Part shown: positions 49,685 through 58,864 of the stretch, in pieces | Numbering within the stretch: the first letter of the stretch is position 1 | Layout of the letters: each line of letters opens with the position of its first letter | Origin: Streptomyces sp. WZ.A104 | GTDB taxonomy: Bacteria > Actinomycetota > Actinomycetes > Streptomycetales > Streptomycetaceae | DNA length: 64,000 bases | Direction: 5' to 3' | Assembly: GCF_002382885.1 (NCBI RefSeq) | Contig: NZ_NWVL01000030.1 | Location: forward strand, 27,208 to 91,207 | Position numbers and translations under genes: made by a program | The notes under the pieces: generated by a model | What the model was told of the DNA's origin: nothing | Database searches by the model: none | Seen by the model: the letters and a program-made list of their open reading frames with translations, nothing else

Positions 49685-50914
49685 TCACTCATTGGCCGCA
49701 CGCGGCCGGCCCTCGTCGTCGTACTGGTCGAAGAGCGGGGTCCTGCCGCGGTCGCGGGAGCGGCGGGACTGGTTGGTGCGCTGGCGCGGTGCGGGGTCGA
49801 CCGTGGGGGTGGCCGGGTGCGACGTGCCGGTCTGGTGGGTGGGCTCGGCGGTGCTGGAGCGGGCCGCGCTCCAGGTCTCCGGGTCGCCGACCTCCACGCC
49901 GCCGGTGGCCCGGGGGGCGACGGGTGCGGTGACGTAGGTGGGCAGCGGTACGGGAACGGGCTCCCAGCTGTCGCCCTGGACGCGGCCGCGCTCGCGCTGC
50001 TGGTCCACCCACTCCGCGTGGTCCGTCTGCTCGACGAGGGCGCGGCGGCCCGCCTCCTGGGGGGAAACCGTGGGGGTGGGGTCAGGCTCCGCGTGGTGGG
50101 CCTCGGCGTCGTCGTCGGGCTCGGCGGGGGCGGGGACCGCGGGCTGGTGCCTTCGGGGGCGGTTCTCGCGCAACCGCTGCGCCGCGACCTCGGCCCGGCG
50201 CCGGTCCATGGTGAAGGCGAACCGCCGTCGCTCCTGGGCGCGCAGATGCACGATGTACGTGCTCAGCAGCACGGCGGGGACCGCGGGCGCCCACAGGAAG
50301 CCGAGGCCGCCGACCGCCGCGACGATCGCGCCGAGGGTGAAGGCGAGGAAGAGGACGACGGTGGTCCGCCTGCGCCGTGCCAGGACCTGGGAGCGCTGGG
50401 CGCGCCGAGCGCGCTCGGCGTCGGCCGCGCCGGATCGAGGACGGGGCGGGGAGCCGGGCCCCGGCGCCCCGGACCGCTCGCCGGGCCGGCGCTCGGGCGC
50501 CTGACGGTCCGGCAGCTGGTGGTCCGGCGCCCGGTCCCTTTGGTCGTGCGCCGGGCGGCCGGGAGCCGGGCGGCCCGGGGCACGCTCGGGCGCGTGCGCC
50601 GGGTCGTGCAACCTGGCTTCCGTATGCGCCGGAGGCGCGGCAAAGGCCCGGACGTCCACGGATTCCATACGGTCCGTTTCCCGGTCCGGGTCGACGTCGG
50701 GCCCCGCCTCCTCGGCGGTGCGCTCCCGCAGCTCCTTGGCGTACCGGCGCTCCATCGCCGCCCGTCCGGACAGCAGCCGGATGGCCGTGCTGAAGCGTTC
50801 CGTCGGACGAGCCTCGTTGAGCTCGTCCTGCCTGCGGAGCCACATCGGCACCAAGTAGGCGGCCCAGGCCCCGACGATGACTGCGTAGATGAGGCCGCTG
50901 CTGCTCACGCTCAC
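49685..50914 (-). CDS. glpR: SepX/GlpR-type divisome membrane protein
   Basis: 409 residues. An N-terminal membrane anchor (GLIYAVIVGAWAAYLVPMWL) is followed by the basic segment RRQDELNEARPTERFSTAIR. A long Pro/Arg/Asp-rich cytoplasmic stretch leads to two closely spaced helices (about 190-235) and a disordered C-terminus ending RSRDRGRTPLFDQYDDEGRP. This layout is that of the actinobacterial gephyrin-like-protein receptor GlpR, the family of Streptomyces SepX, which takes part in hyphal septation. The gene for the partner Glp lies four genes upstream on the same strand. Confidence 0.78.
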   Translation of the reverse strand: MSVSSSGLIYAVIVGAWAAYLVPMWLRRQDELNEARPTERFSTAIRLLSGRAAMERRYAKELRERTAEEAGPDVDPDRETDRMESVDVRAFAAPPAHTEARLHDPAHAPERAPGRPAPGRPAHDQRDRAPDHQLPDRQAPERRPGERSGAPGPGSPPRPRSGAADAERARRAQRSQVLARRRRTTVVLFLAFTLGAIVAAVGGLGFLWAPAVPAVLLSTYIVHLRAQERRRFAFTMDRRRAEVAAQRLRENRPRRHQPAVPAPAEPDDDAEAHHAEPDPTPTVSPQEAGRRALVEQTDHAEWVDQQRERGRVQGDSWEPVPVPLPTYVTAPVAPRATGGVEVGDPETWSAARSSTAEPTHQTGTSHPATPTVDPAPRQRTNQSRRSRDRGRTPLFDQYDDEGRPRAANE

Positions 50915-51064
50915 ACCGTAGAGGGGTTTGCACGGGAGGATCCGCCAATTGGCCCGGTGTGTCGCACGATCCGGCTGATATCACGGACTTTTTTGTGATT
51001 GATCGGATCAGCAGATGTCGAAAGCGTGGCCCATTGTCGCCACCCGGCGATCAAATTCGAACAC

Positions 51065-51694
51065 CTATTTCATTTCGTCGGAGGGTCCGGGGCCCCGACG
51101 CGTCACCGGCCGCGACCGGCGCCAGCGCCGGAGCATGCCCTCGGGCACTTCCTCGGCGGTGAGGGCGAAGATCAGATGATCCCGCCAGGCCCCGTCGATG
51201 TGCAGATAGCGCGGGCGTACGCCCTCCGAACGGAATCCGAGTTTCTCCACGACCCTGCGGCTGGGCGCGTTCTCCGGGCGAATGCAGACTTCGATGCGGT
51301 GCAGGCCGACCGTGCGGAAGCAGTGGTCCACCGCGAGAGCCACGGCCGTCGGCATGACCCCGCGGCCCGCGACGCCCTGGTCGACCCAGTAGCCGATATG
51401 ACCCGAGCACATCGAGCCCCAGGTGATCCCGGCGATGGTGAGCTGGCCGACCAGCCGGCCCTCGTATTCGATGGCGAACGGCAGCATCCGCCCCGCGTTC
51501 GCCTCGGCCCGCAGATGGCGGACCATCTGCCGGTACGTGGGGCGCTGCGCGACCGGGCCGCCGGGGGCGGGCGGCGGAACGGTCGCTTCCCAGGGGCGCA
51601 GCCAGTCGCGGTTGCGCCGGTTGACCTCACGCCACACCCGCTGGTCACGCATCTTTATCGGGCGCAGGACGATCTCGCCGTCGGTCAGCGTCAC
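51065..51694 (-). CDS. RimJ/RimL-type GNAT N-acetyltransferase
   Basis: 209 residues. Segments VTLTDGEIVLRPIKMRDQRV, GHIGYWVDQGVAGRGVMPTA and HRIEVCIRPENAPSRRVVEK are those of ribosomal-protein-alanine acetyltransferases. A basic C-terminal tail follows. Start taken as GTG 51694, 17 bp after the mog-type stop; homologues often begin a few residues earlier at a non-standard codon. Part of the galU-glp-moaC-mog block, as in other actinobacteria (rimJ beside moeA and galU in Mycobacterium). Confidence 0.87.
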   Translation of the reverse strand: MTLTDGEIVLRPIKMRDQRVWREVNRRNRDWLRPWEATVPPPAPGGPVAQRPTYRQMVRHLRAEANAGRMLPFAIEYEGRLVGQLTIAGITWGSMCSGHIGYWVDQGVAGRGVMPTAVALAVDHCFRTVGLHRIEVCIRPENAPSRRVVEKLGFRSEGVRPRYLHIDGAWRDHLIFALTAEEVPEGMLRRWRRSRPVTRRGPGPSDEMK

Positions 51695-51711
51695 CGGCCA
51701 GGTCGCGATGT

Positions 51712-52245
51712 TCAGCTCGGGCTCCCCGGTCGGGGGTGGTCGCCGCCGCGCAGCTGGTCGACGGCGTGCACCAGGAGCCTGCCGAGAACCGCGAGCCCGT
51801 CCTTCACCCCACCGGTGGAGCCGGGCAGGTTGACGACCAGGGTGCGTCCCGCGACGCCCGCGAGCCCCCGGGAGAGCGCGGCGGTCGGGACCTTGGCCAG
51901 CCCCTCGGCCCGGATCGCCTCGGGGATGCCGGGAATCTCGTGGTCGAGGACGCGGCGGGTGGCTTCGGGCGTCGCGTCGGTGGGCGAGATGCCCGTACCG
52001 CCGGTGGTGACGATCACGTCGTACCCGGCGGCCACCCCGGCACGCAGGGCCGCCTCGACCGGGTCGCCGTCGGGGACGACCTGCGGCCCGTCGACCGTGA
52101 AGCCGAGCCCGGTGAGCGCTTCGGCGATGAGCGGGCCGCCCTTGTCCGCGTACACCCCGGCCGAGGCCCGGTTGGAGGCGGTGACGACGAGCGCGCGGTA
52201 CGCGGCTGCGGCCGGAGCGGCAGCGGTGGGCTCGGGCGGCGTCAC
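51712..52245 (-). CDS. MogA/MoaB-family molybdopterin adenylyltransferase-like protein
   Basis: 177 residues. RALVVTASNRASAGVYADKG at the N-terminus, VTTGGTGISPTDATPEAT as the GGTG(I/T)S-P-x-D active-site loop, and LVVNLPGSTGGVKDGLAVL as the second conserved loop. Adenylates molybdopterin before metal insertion. GTG start overlaps the moaC stop by 4 bp. Confidence 0.9.
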   Translation of the reverse strand: MTPPEPTAAAPAAAAYRALVVTASNRASAGVYADKGGPLIAEALTGLGFTVDGPQVVPDGDPVEAALRAGVAAGYDVIVTTGGTGISPTDATPEATRRVLDHEIPGIPEAIRAEGLAKVPTAALSRGLAGVAGRTLVVNLPGSTGGVKDGLAVLGRLLVHAVDQLRGGDHPRPGSPS

Positions 52246-52742
52246 GGGGCCGTTCCCTCCGGTTCGGTGCGCCGGTAGTCGCCGGACTTTCCGCCCGACT
52301 TCTCCTCGACCCGTACGTCGGTGATGACCGCGCTCTTGTCGACGGCCTTGATCATGTCGACCACCGTCAGGGCCGCCACCGACACCGCGGTCAGGGCTTC
52401 CATCTCGACGCCCGTGCGGTCCGTCGTCTTCACGGTGGCCGTGATCTCCACCGCGTCGTCGGCCACGCTCAGGTCGACCTTCACGCCGGAGACGGCCAGC
52501 GGATGGCAGAGCGGGATCAGGTCCGGGGTGCGCTTGGCGCCCATGATCCCGGCGATCCGCGCGGTGGCGAGGGCGTCACCCTTGGGGACTCCCTCACCGC
52601 GCAGCAGCTCGATCACGCGCGGGGACACGAGCACCCGGCCGCCGGCCCGGGCGACGCGGGTGGTGACGTCCTTCTCCGACACGTCGACCATGCGGGCCGC
52701 GCCCGCCTCGTCGATGTGCGTCAGCCTGTTCTGCGTACTCAA
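52242..52742 (-). CDS. moaC: Cyclic pyranopterin monophosphate synthase
   Basis: 166 residues, second step of molybdenum-cofactor synthesis. Motifs: LTHIDEAGAARMVDVSEKDV, GIMGAKRTPDLIPLCHPLAV (catalytic His), TDRTGVEMEALTAVSVAALT and VVDMIKAVDKSAVITDVRVE. The TTG at 52742 is used because it gives the family N-terminus STQNRLTHID; a GGAG lies about 4 bp upstream and no ATG or GTG fits. Overlaps the mog-type gene by 4 bp. Confidence 0.92.
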   Translation of the reverse strand: MSTQNRLTHIDEAGAARMVDVSEKDVTTRVARAGGRVLVSPRVIELLRGEGVPKGDALATARIAGIMGAKRTPDLIPLCHPLAVSGVKVDLSVADDAVEITATVKTTDRTGVEMEALTAVSVAALTVVDMIKAVDKSAVITDVRVEEKSGGKSGDYRRTEPEGTAP

Positions 52743-52843
52743 CTCACTCCGCCTTGCGGTAGGGGCGCCGGTGGGCCTCGGGGAACCGGAGGGGGTCCCC
52801 CGGAAGGCACAGCGGCAGATACCGTACCGCCACCGCGCGGCGG

Positions 52844-54154
52844 TCAGCGGAGCAGGATCACGTCCGTCTCCGTGCCGGGCTCCACCGAGGTGATGCTCTC
52901 GGGCACCACGATCAGCGCGTCCGCCTGGGCGAGCGCGGCGATCAGATGCGATCCGGAACCGCCCACGGGGGTGACCGTGCCCGCCTCCGCGTCGTACGTA
53001 CCGCGCAGGAACTGGCGGCGGCCGTCCGGGGAGGTGAGTGCCTTCCCGGCGCTCAGCACCGCTCGGGCCGTGGGGCGGTGCACGTCGGGCAGACCCATCA
53101 GGGCCCGGATGGCGGGGCGGACGAACAGCTCGAAGGAGACGTAGCTGGAGACCGGATTGCCCGGCAGGGCCAGCAGCGGGGTGTGGTCCGGGCCGATCGA
53201 GCCGAAGCCCTGGGGCTTGCCCGGCTGCATGGCCAGCTTGCGGAACTCGACCCCGCCGCCCGCCTCGTCCTCGTCCCCGACGGAGGACAGCGCCTCCTTG
53301 ACCACGTCGTACGCACCGACGCTGACGCCGCCCGTGGTGACGACGATGTCCGCACGGATCAACTGGTCCTCGATGGTGGCGCGCAGCGTCTCGGCGTCGT
53401 CGGCCACCGCGCCGACCCGGTAGGCGATGGCCCCGGCGTCCCGGGCGGCGGCGGTCAGCGCGAAGCTGTTGGAGTCGTAGATCTGGCCGCTCGTCAGCTC
53501 CTCGCCGGGCTGGACCAGTTCGCTGCCGGTGGAGAGCACGACCACGCGCGGGCGGGGCCGTACGAGCACGGTGGAGCAGCCGATCGCCGCGAGCAGCCCG
53601 ATCTGCGGCGGGCCGACGACAGACCCGGCCCGCAGGGCCAGATCGCCCGGACGGACGTCGCTGCCGCGCTCGCGGACATGGGCGCCCGCCGTGACGGGAC
53701 GGTGGACGCGGACCTCGCCGGTGGCGCCCTCCGGGGCGTCGGAGTGGGCGCGCATGGCGGCGGCGGGGCCCTCGCCCGTACCCCCGTCCGTCCACTCGAC
53801 CGGGACCACGGCCTCCGCACCGGCGGGCAGCGGGGCGCCCGTCATGATGCGGGCGGCCTGTCCCGGTCCCACGACCTGGTCGTCGGCGAGCCCTGCGCTG
53901 CCCGCGGCCACGTCACCGATGACGGTGAGCACCGCGGGGAACTCCTCGCTGGCGCCCTCGACATCGGCGATCCGGACCGCGTAGCCGTCCATGGAGCTGT
54001 TGTCGAAGGGCGGCAGGGCCACCTCCACCACGACGTCCTTCACCAGGACGCAGCCCTGGGCGTCGGGCAGCTGGAGCTCGATGGGTTCGAGCGGCCTCAC
54101 CGAGGCGAGGATGTCGTCCAGATGCTCGTCGACCGACCAGATCGTGCTGCTCAC
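52844..54154 (-). CDS. glp: Gephyrin-like molybdotransferase (Glp, MoeA family)
   Basis: 436 residues with all MoeA domains. LPPFDNSSMDGYAVR; RIMTGAPLPAGAEAVVPVEW; VVLSTGSELVQPGEELTSGQ; VVTTGGVSVGAYDVVKEAL; MQPGKPQGFG and LLALPGNPVSSYVSFELFV. Inserts molybdenum into adenylated molybdopterin. In actinobacteria the Glp form also binds FtsZ and the membrane receptor GlpR; the presence of a GlpR-type gene in the same block supports the Glp assignment. GTG at 54154, 4 bp after galU. Confidence 0.9.
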   Translation of the reverse strand: MSSTIWSVDEHLDDILASVRPLEPIELQLPDAQGCVLVKDVVVEVALPPFDNSSMDGYAVRIADVEGASEEFPAVLTVIGDVAAGSAGLADDQVVGPGQAARIMTGAPLPAGAEAVVPVEWTDGGTGEGPAAAMRAHSDAPEGATGEVRVHRPVTAGAHVRERGSDVRPGDLALRAGSVVGPPQIGLLAAIGCSTVLVRPRPRVVVLSTGSELVQPGEELTSGQIYDSNSFALTAAARDAGAIAYRVGAVADDAETLRATIEDQLIRADIVVTTGGVSVGAYDVVKEALSSVGDEDEAGGGVEFRKLAMQPGKPQGFGSIGPDHTPLLALPGNPVSSYVSFELFVRPAIRALMGLPDVHRPTARAVLSAGKALTSPDGRRQFLRGTYDAEAGTVTPVGGSGSHLIAALAQADALIVVPESITSVEPGTETDVILLR

Positions 54155-54158
54155 GGGG

Positions 54159-55061
54159 TTACATCTCCTCGGTGACGTACTTACGCAGCCAGGTCCGGAA
54201 GTCCGGCCCCAGGTCTTCACGTTCGCACGCCAGTCTGACAATGGCACGCAGGTAGTCACTGCGGTCGCCGGTGTCATAGCGGCGGCCCTTGAAGACGACG
54301 CCGTGCACGGGGCCGCCGATCTTCTCGTCCGCGGCGAGCAGCTGGAGCGCGTCGGTGAGCTGGATCTCGCCGCCGCGGCCCGGCTCGGTGTGTCGCAGTA
54401 TGTCGAAGACCGCGGGGTCCAGGACGTACCGGCCGATGATGGCGAGGTTACTGGGGGCGTCGGCCGGGTCCGGCTTCTCGACCAGGCCGGTGACGCGGAC
54501 GACGTCGCCGTCGACGGTCGCGTCCGCGGCCGCGCAGCCGTACAGATGGATCTGCGCGGGGTCGACCTCCATCAGCGCCACGACACTGCCGCCCTCGCGC
54601 TCCTGGACCTCCACCATCCGGGCGAGGAGTGCATCGCGCGGGTCGATCAGGTCGTCGCCGAGGAGCACCGCGAAGGGCTGGTCGCCCACGTGCGGGGCGG
54701 CGCAGAGCACGGCGTGGCCGAGGCCGCGCGGGTCGCCCTGACGCACGTAGTGCATGGTGGCCAGGTCGCTGGACTCCTGGACCTTGGCGAGGCGTTCGGC
54801 GTCTCCCTTGCGGGTGAGCGCGGACTCCAGCTCGTAGTTGCGGTCGAAGTGGTCCTCAAGGGGCCGCTTGTTACGGCCGGTGATCATCAGGACGTCGGAG
54901 AGCCCCGCCGCGACGGCCTCCTCGACGACATACTGGATGGCCGGCTTGTCGACGACAGGCAGCATCTCCTTGGGAGTGGCCTTCGTGGCGGGCAGGAACC
55001 GGGTACCGAGACCTGCTGCCGGGATGACGGCCTTGCTGATCCTGGAGGGCGACTGATTCAT
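54159..55061 (-). CDS. galU: UTP--glucose-1-phosphate uridylyltransferase
   Basis: 300 residues. VIPAAGLGTRFLPATKATPK (nucleotide-binding and catalytic), EMLPVVDKPAIQYVVEEAVA, GDDLIDPRDALL, VTGLVEKPDPADAPSNLAII and RYDTGDRSDYLRAIVRLACE are hallmark segments of GalU. Makes UDP-glucose for cell-wall and exopolysaccharide synthesis. ATG 55061. First gene of a minus-strand block and divergent from the 5-FTHF cyclo-ligase gene, an arrangement conserved in mycobacteria. Confidence 0.95.
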   Translation of the reverse strand: MNQSPSRISKAVIPAAGLGTRFLPATKATPKEMLPVVDKPAIQYVVEEAVAAGLSDVLMITGRNKRPLEDHFDRNYELESALTRKGDAERLAKVQESSDLATMHYVRQGDPRGLGHAVLCAAPHVGDQPFAVLLGDDLIDPRDALLARMVEVQEREGGSVVALMEVDPAQIHLYGCAAADATVDGDVVRVTGLVEKPDPADAPSNLAIIGRYVLDPAVFDILRHTEPGRGGEIQLTDALQLLAADEKIGGPVHGVVFKGRRYDTGDRSDYLRAIVRLACEREDLGPDFRTWLRKYVTEEM

Positions 55062-55154
55062 GTGCAGACCTTAACGGCTGCACCCCACCAGAAGCTGATC
55101 TTCCGGTTAACTTTGCCCTTAAATATGCCCATACGAGAACCGTGCGAGTCTCTA

Positions 55155-55760
55155 TTGAACACCGACAAACCCGGAAAGACGTCCGCGAAGGCCGCCCTGC
55201 GGCGCGAACTGCTCGACGCGCGGGCCCTCCTGACGAAGGAGGACGTCACCCGGGCCGCCGCGGTTCTCGCCGCCTGCGCCCTGGACCTGCCCCAACTGGC
55301 CGACGCCCGGACGGTCGCCGCGTACGTCTCCGTGGGACGCGAACCGGGCACCCGCGCCCTGCTGGACGCGCTGCGCGAGCGCGGCGTACGGGTGCTGCTG
55401 CCGGTGCTCCTGGCCGACAACGACCTGGACTGGGCGGCCTACGAGGGCGCGGAGCACCTGCTGCCCGCCGGACGGGGGCTCCTGGAGCCGGACGGCAGCC
55501 GCCTGGGACCGGACGCCGTCCTGGACGCCGACGCGGTGCTGCTGCCCGGCCTGGCCGTGGACGGGGCCGGGATGCGGCTGGGGCGGGGCGGCGGCAGCTA
55601 CGACCGGGTGCTGGCCCGGCTGACGGCCGCCGGGGCGCACCCGGCGCTCGTCGTGCTCCTGTACGACGACGAGGTGGTCGCGCGGGTCCCCTCGGAACCG
55701 CACGACCACCCCGTGGACGCCGTGGTCACTCCGGCCGGAGCGCGGCGCTTCGGCCGGTGA
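55155..55760 (+). CDS. 5-formyltetrahydrofolate cyclo-ligase
   Basis: 201 residues. KAALRRELLDARALLTKEDV (ATP/substrate helix), VAAYVSVGREPGTRALLDAL, LLPGLAVDGAGMRLGRGGGS and YDRVLARL; the RLGRGGGSYDR loop is diagnostic. Converts 5-formyl-THF to 5,10-methenyl-THF with ATP. Start taken as TTG 55155; no ATG or GTG lies in frame near the N-terminus. A 42-bp palindrome follows the gene. Confidence 0.88.
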   Translation: MNTDKPGKTSAKAALRRELLDARALLTKEDVTRAAAVLAACALDLPQLADARTVAAYVSVGREPGTRALLDALRERGVRVLLPVLLADNDLDWAAYEGAEHLLPAGRGLLEPDGSRLGPDAVLDADAVLLPGLAVDGAGMRLGRGGGSYDRVLARLTAAGAHPALVVLLYDDEVVARVPSEPHDHPVDAVVTPAGARRFGR

Positions 55761-55834
55761 GCTGCTTCGGCCGGTGCCCCTCTTGTCGTTCACACGCCCT
55801 CTTGCCGTTCCGGCGCGCCCGTCCTGTCGTTCAA

Positions 55835-55876
55835 GCGGCCCCTTTATGGCTCACGCGTGAGCCATAAAGGGGCCGC
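55835..55876. terminator. 42-bp perfect palindrome between convergent genes
   Basis: The sequence is perfectly self-complementary over 42 bp: left arm GCGGCCCCTTTATGGCTCAC then G, centred on the ACGCGT between 55855 and 55856. It sits between the convergent cyclo-ligase and penicillin acylase genes. As RNA it folds into a long stem from either strand, so a bidirectional terminator is the simplest role. Confidence 0.8.
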
Positions 55877-55902
55877 CGATCCCAGAGGATGCCGCTGATT
55901 CC

Positions 55903-58647
55903 CTACGGCTTCAGCGTCAGCGTGTCGACGGTGCCCTCGCTCACCGCGTTCGGCCGGAAGGACCAGTCGAGCAGTTCACCGTCGACCCACTTGTCGGTCT
56001 GGTCGGTGTAGTGCGTGTTGAACGCGTGCCCGGAGGCGCCGGTGAGGTTGATCCAGCGGGACTTGTCCCAGTCCCCCACGTTGACGACCATCCGCATCGA
56101 CGGCACCCAGATGACCTCGTAGCCGCTTGCCGCGTTCCAGCCGGTGGCGTTCACCGCCGCCTCGCCGCCGCCGAGGTTCCAGGGGCCCCGGTTGAGCGCC
56201 CGCTGGAGCAGGCCGGGCCCCTCGGTGCCGAGGGTCTGGTTCTTCAGCATCAGGCGGTGCAGCCGGCCCCAGCTCCAGGTGGAGATGTCCTTGCCGAGCT
56301 TGGCGGTCAGCTCCCAGCGGGCGTCCTCCATCGCCTGGGCGAAGAGGTCGTCACGGCCCTCCAGCGCGCCCTCGCGGCCCCGGGCGGGCGCCTTCCACCA
56401 CTCGTTGTCCCGGTCGTCCACGATGTCGCGGACCACCTGGAACCAGCGGTCGCCGCCGTCCGGCTGCGCCGAGTCGCCGTCGCGCTGGCCGCATTCGCGG
56501 ACGAGCTTCTTCTGCTCGTCGAGGGGACCGCTGTTCTTGGCCGGGGGCACGTTGATGCAGTCGCCCTTGACCCGCAGCTCCTTGGGAAGCTTGTTGCCGA
56601 AGGCGAGCTTGAGGATGTTGCGCCAGACGCCGTTGAAGTACGCGGCGGCCGCTGAGTCGGGTTCCTGGGTGTAGTCCCAGCCGTCCAGCAGCTTCTGCGC
56701 CTCGCGCACGCTCGGGTCGGAGATGTTGATCTTCTGCAGTTCGGGCACCAGCAGCGCGGCGATCTCGCTGAAGTTGTCCATCTGCATCTTCTGCATGTCG
56801 TCGGTCGAGATCTTCTCACCGCCCTTGATCTTCTGGGCGATGAGGTCGTCGATCCGCTGGCTGCGGGCGCCGTAGCCCCAGTCCTTGGTCAGGAGGTGGG
56901 GGTACTTGCCCTCGTCGATGACGGCCTGGTTGGCGGTGACGATGTAGCCGCGCTTCGGGTTGTACTCGTAGGGCAGCTCGTCGAAGGGGACGGGCTCCTT
57001 CTCCCAGCCGTACTCCGAGCTCCAGCCGGGGCTCGGCAGCGTGCCGTCGCCCTTGAGGCGGACCGGGATCGTGCCCGGGGCCTGATAGCCGATGTTGCCC
57101 TCGGTGTCGGCGTAGATGAGGTTCTGCGAGGGGACCTCGAAGTCCTCGGCGGCCGCCCGGAAGGTGGTGAAGTCCTTGGCCCGGTTGAGTGCGAAGACCG
57201 CGTCCATGGACCTGCCGGGCTGGAGCGCCGTCCACTTCAGCGCGACCGCGTAGCCGTCGGCGCGGTCCGGGGCGACGTTGGTGACGGGCGCTTTCTGGCC
57301 GACCTTCTCCAGCTCCTTGCTGCGGTCGGAGACGAGCGGCCCGTTGTCCGTCTCACGGACGGTGATCTTCCGGTCCCGGCCGCCGGCGACCTTGATGGTC
57401 TCCTCGCGGATCTTGAACGGCTTGACCTTGCCGTCGTACAGGTAGCCGTCGCCGGAGACCTTCTCCAGGAAGAGGTCGGTGACGTCGGCGCCCAGGTTGG
57501 TGAGGCCCCAGGCGATGTCCTGGTTGTGACCGATGATCACACCGGGCATCCCGGAGAACGTGTAGCCCGCGGTGTCGTACTGGCAGTTCTTGGACAGCTC
57601 CCGGCAGTGCAGGCCCATCTGGTACCAGAGGGAGGGCAGCATCGGCGCCAGGTGCGGGTCGTTGGCCAGCAGTGGCTTGCCGGTCGTCGTGTACTCACCG
57701 GAGACCACCCAGGAGTTGGACCCGATGCCGTTGCCGTTCGGGCCGAGCAGCGCCGGGATCTCGTCAAGGGTGTCGGAGAGGGCGGCGAGCTGGGTGTTCA
57801 GGCCTTCGGTCGCGCCCTGGGCGGTGGCCGACCCGATGTTGTCGGACGGAGTCGCCTCCGGGTCGAACTTCCCGGTGACCGGGGAGACCGCACCCTGCCT
57901 CACGATCGGCTTGTGCTTCTTGTACGGGTAGCCGGGGTACAGGTCCTCGATCTGGTCCTTGTCGAGACGGCTGGTCAGCAGCGAACGGTCGATCTCGTCC
58001 TGCATGTTGCCGCGCAGGTCCCAGGCCATCGCCTTGAGCCAGGCGACCGAGTCCACCGGGGTCCACTTGCCGGGCTTGTAGTCGTTGGTCAGCCCCAGAG
58101 CCGCGTACTCGACCGAGATGTCCCGGCCTTCCTTGCCCTTCAGATACGCGTTGACGCCCTCCGCGTAGGACTGGAGGTTCTTCTTGGTGCTCTCGTCCAG
58201 GACCTCGTCGTATTCCTTCTGCGCCACCTGCCGCCAGCCGAGCGTGCGCAGGAAGGAATCGGTCTCCACCTGTCCGGAACCGAACATCTCGGAGAGCCGG
58301 CCGGACGTCATGTGCCGCCGGACGTCCATTTCCCAGAAACGGTCCTGAGCCTGTACGAAGCCCTGGGCGCGGAAGAGGTCGGCGTCGGTGTCCGCGTAGA
58401 TCTGCGGAATTCCGTACGCGTCACGTTTGACTTCGACGTCGCCGCCAAGGCCGTCGAGCGTGATCGACCCGGTGGTCTGCGGGTACGAGGCCCGCACGGT
58501 GGACACGGACCAGTACGCCCCGAAACCGACACCCGCGACGAGCGCCAGCACCAGGACGAGCACGATCAGGCGGGCGCGTCGCCCCTTCTTCCTGCCGGGC
58601 TTCTTCTCGTCGGAAGGGCCGGAAGAGGCGGTTGTATTGGCGGGCAT
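55903..58647 (-). CDS. Penicillin acylase-family (Ntn) hydrolase
   Basis: 914-residue precursor. A short charged cytoplasmic head and one membrane helix (about 27-48, LIVLVLVLALVAGVGFGAYW) are followed by the alpha-chain region (VKRDAYGIPQIYADTDADLF, GFVQAQDRFWEMDVRR). Ser310 in GIGSNSWVVSG is the N-terminal nucleophile of the beta chain released by autocleavage. LLANDPHLA and MPGVIIGHNQDIAWGLTN are further conserved segments. Cleaves amide side chains such as beta-lactams or acyl-homoserine lactones; actual substrate unknown. ATG 58647. Divergent from the antiporter gene. Confidence 0.92.
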   Translation of the reverse strand: MPANTTASSGPSDEKKPGRKKGRRARLIVLVLVLALVAGVGFGAYWSVSTVRASYPQTTGSITLDGLGGDVEVKRDAYGIPQIYADTDADLFRAQGFVQAQDRFWEMDVRRHMTSGRLSEMFGSGQVETDSFLRTLGWRQVAQKEYDEVLDESTKKNLQSYAEGVNAYLKGKEGRDISVEYAALGLTNDYKPGKWTPVDSVAWLKAMAWDLRGNMQDEIDRSLLTSRLDKDQIEDLYPGYPYKKHKPIVRQGAVSPVTGKFDPEATPSDNIGSATAQGATEGLNTQLAALSDTLDEIPALLGPNGNGIGSNSWVVSGEYTTTGKPLLANDPHLAPMLPSLWYQMGLHCRELSKNCQYDTAGYTFSGMPGVIIGHNQDIAWGLTNLGADVTDLFLEKVSGDGYLYDGKVKPFKIREETIKVAGGRDRKITVRETDNGPLVSDRSKELEKVGQKAPVTNVAPDRADGYAVALKWTALQPGRSMDAVFALNRAKDFTTFRAAAEDFEVPSQNLIYADTEGNIGYQAPGTIPVRLKGDGTLPSPGWSSEYGWEKEPVPFDELPYEYNPKRGYIVTANQAVIDEGKYPHLLTKDWGYGARSQRIDDLIAQKIKGGEKISTDDMQKMQMDNFSEIAALLVPELQKINISDPSVREAQKLLDGWDYTQEPDSAAAAYFNGVWRNILKLAFGNKLPKELRVKGDCINVPPAKNSGPLDEQKKLVRECGQRDGDSAQPDGGDRWFQVVRDIVDDRDNEWWKAPARGREGALEGRDDLFAQAMEDARWELTAKLGKDISTWSWGRLHRLMLKNQTLGTEGPGLLQRALNRGPWNLGGGEAAVNATGWNAASGYEVIWVPSMRMVVNVGDWDKSRWINLTGASGHAFNTHYTDQTDKWVDGELLDWSFRPNAVSEGTVDTLTLKP

Positions 58648-58864
58648 CGCTGTCCTTCGAGGGGCAGGGTGGTCCTGGGAGTGCAGGAGCAACCATAGGC
58701 GCAGCGGAGAAGCCACTCGGACGCGGTATAGGGATGCATCCATTTGCGTCTTCCTCGTACGAACACTCGAAGCCGTCAAGGAAGCGTTAAAGATTAGGTA
58801 AGGTAACGAAGTACCGGGCTGCCGGAGGACGATCCGGCAGGCGCACGCAGGGAAGGAACGGACC

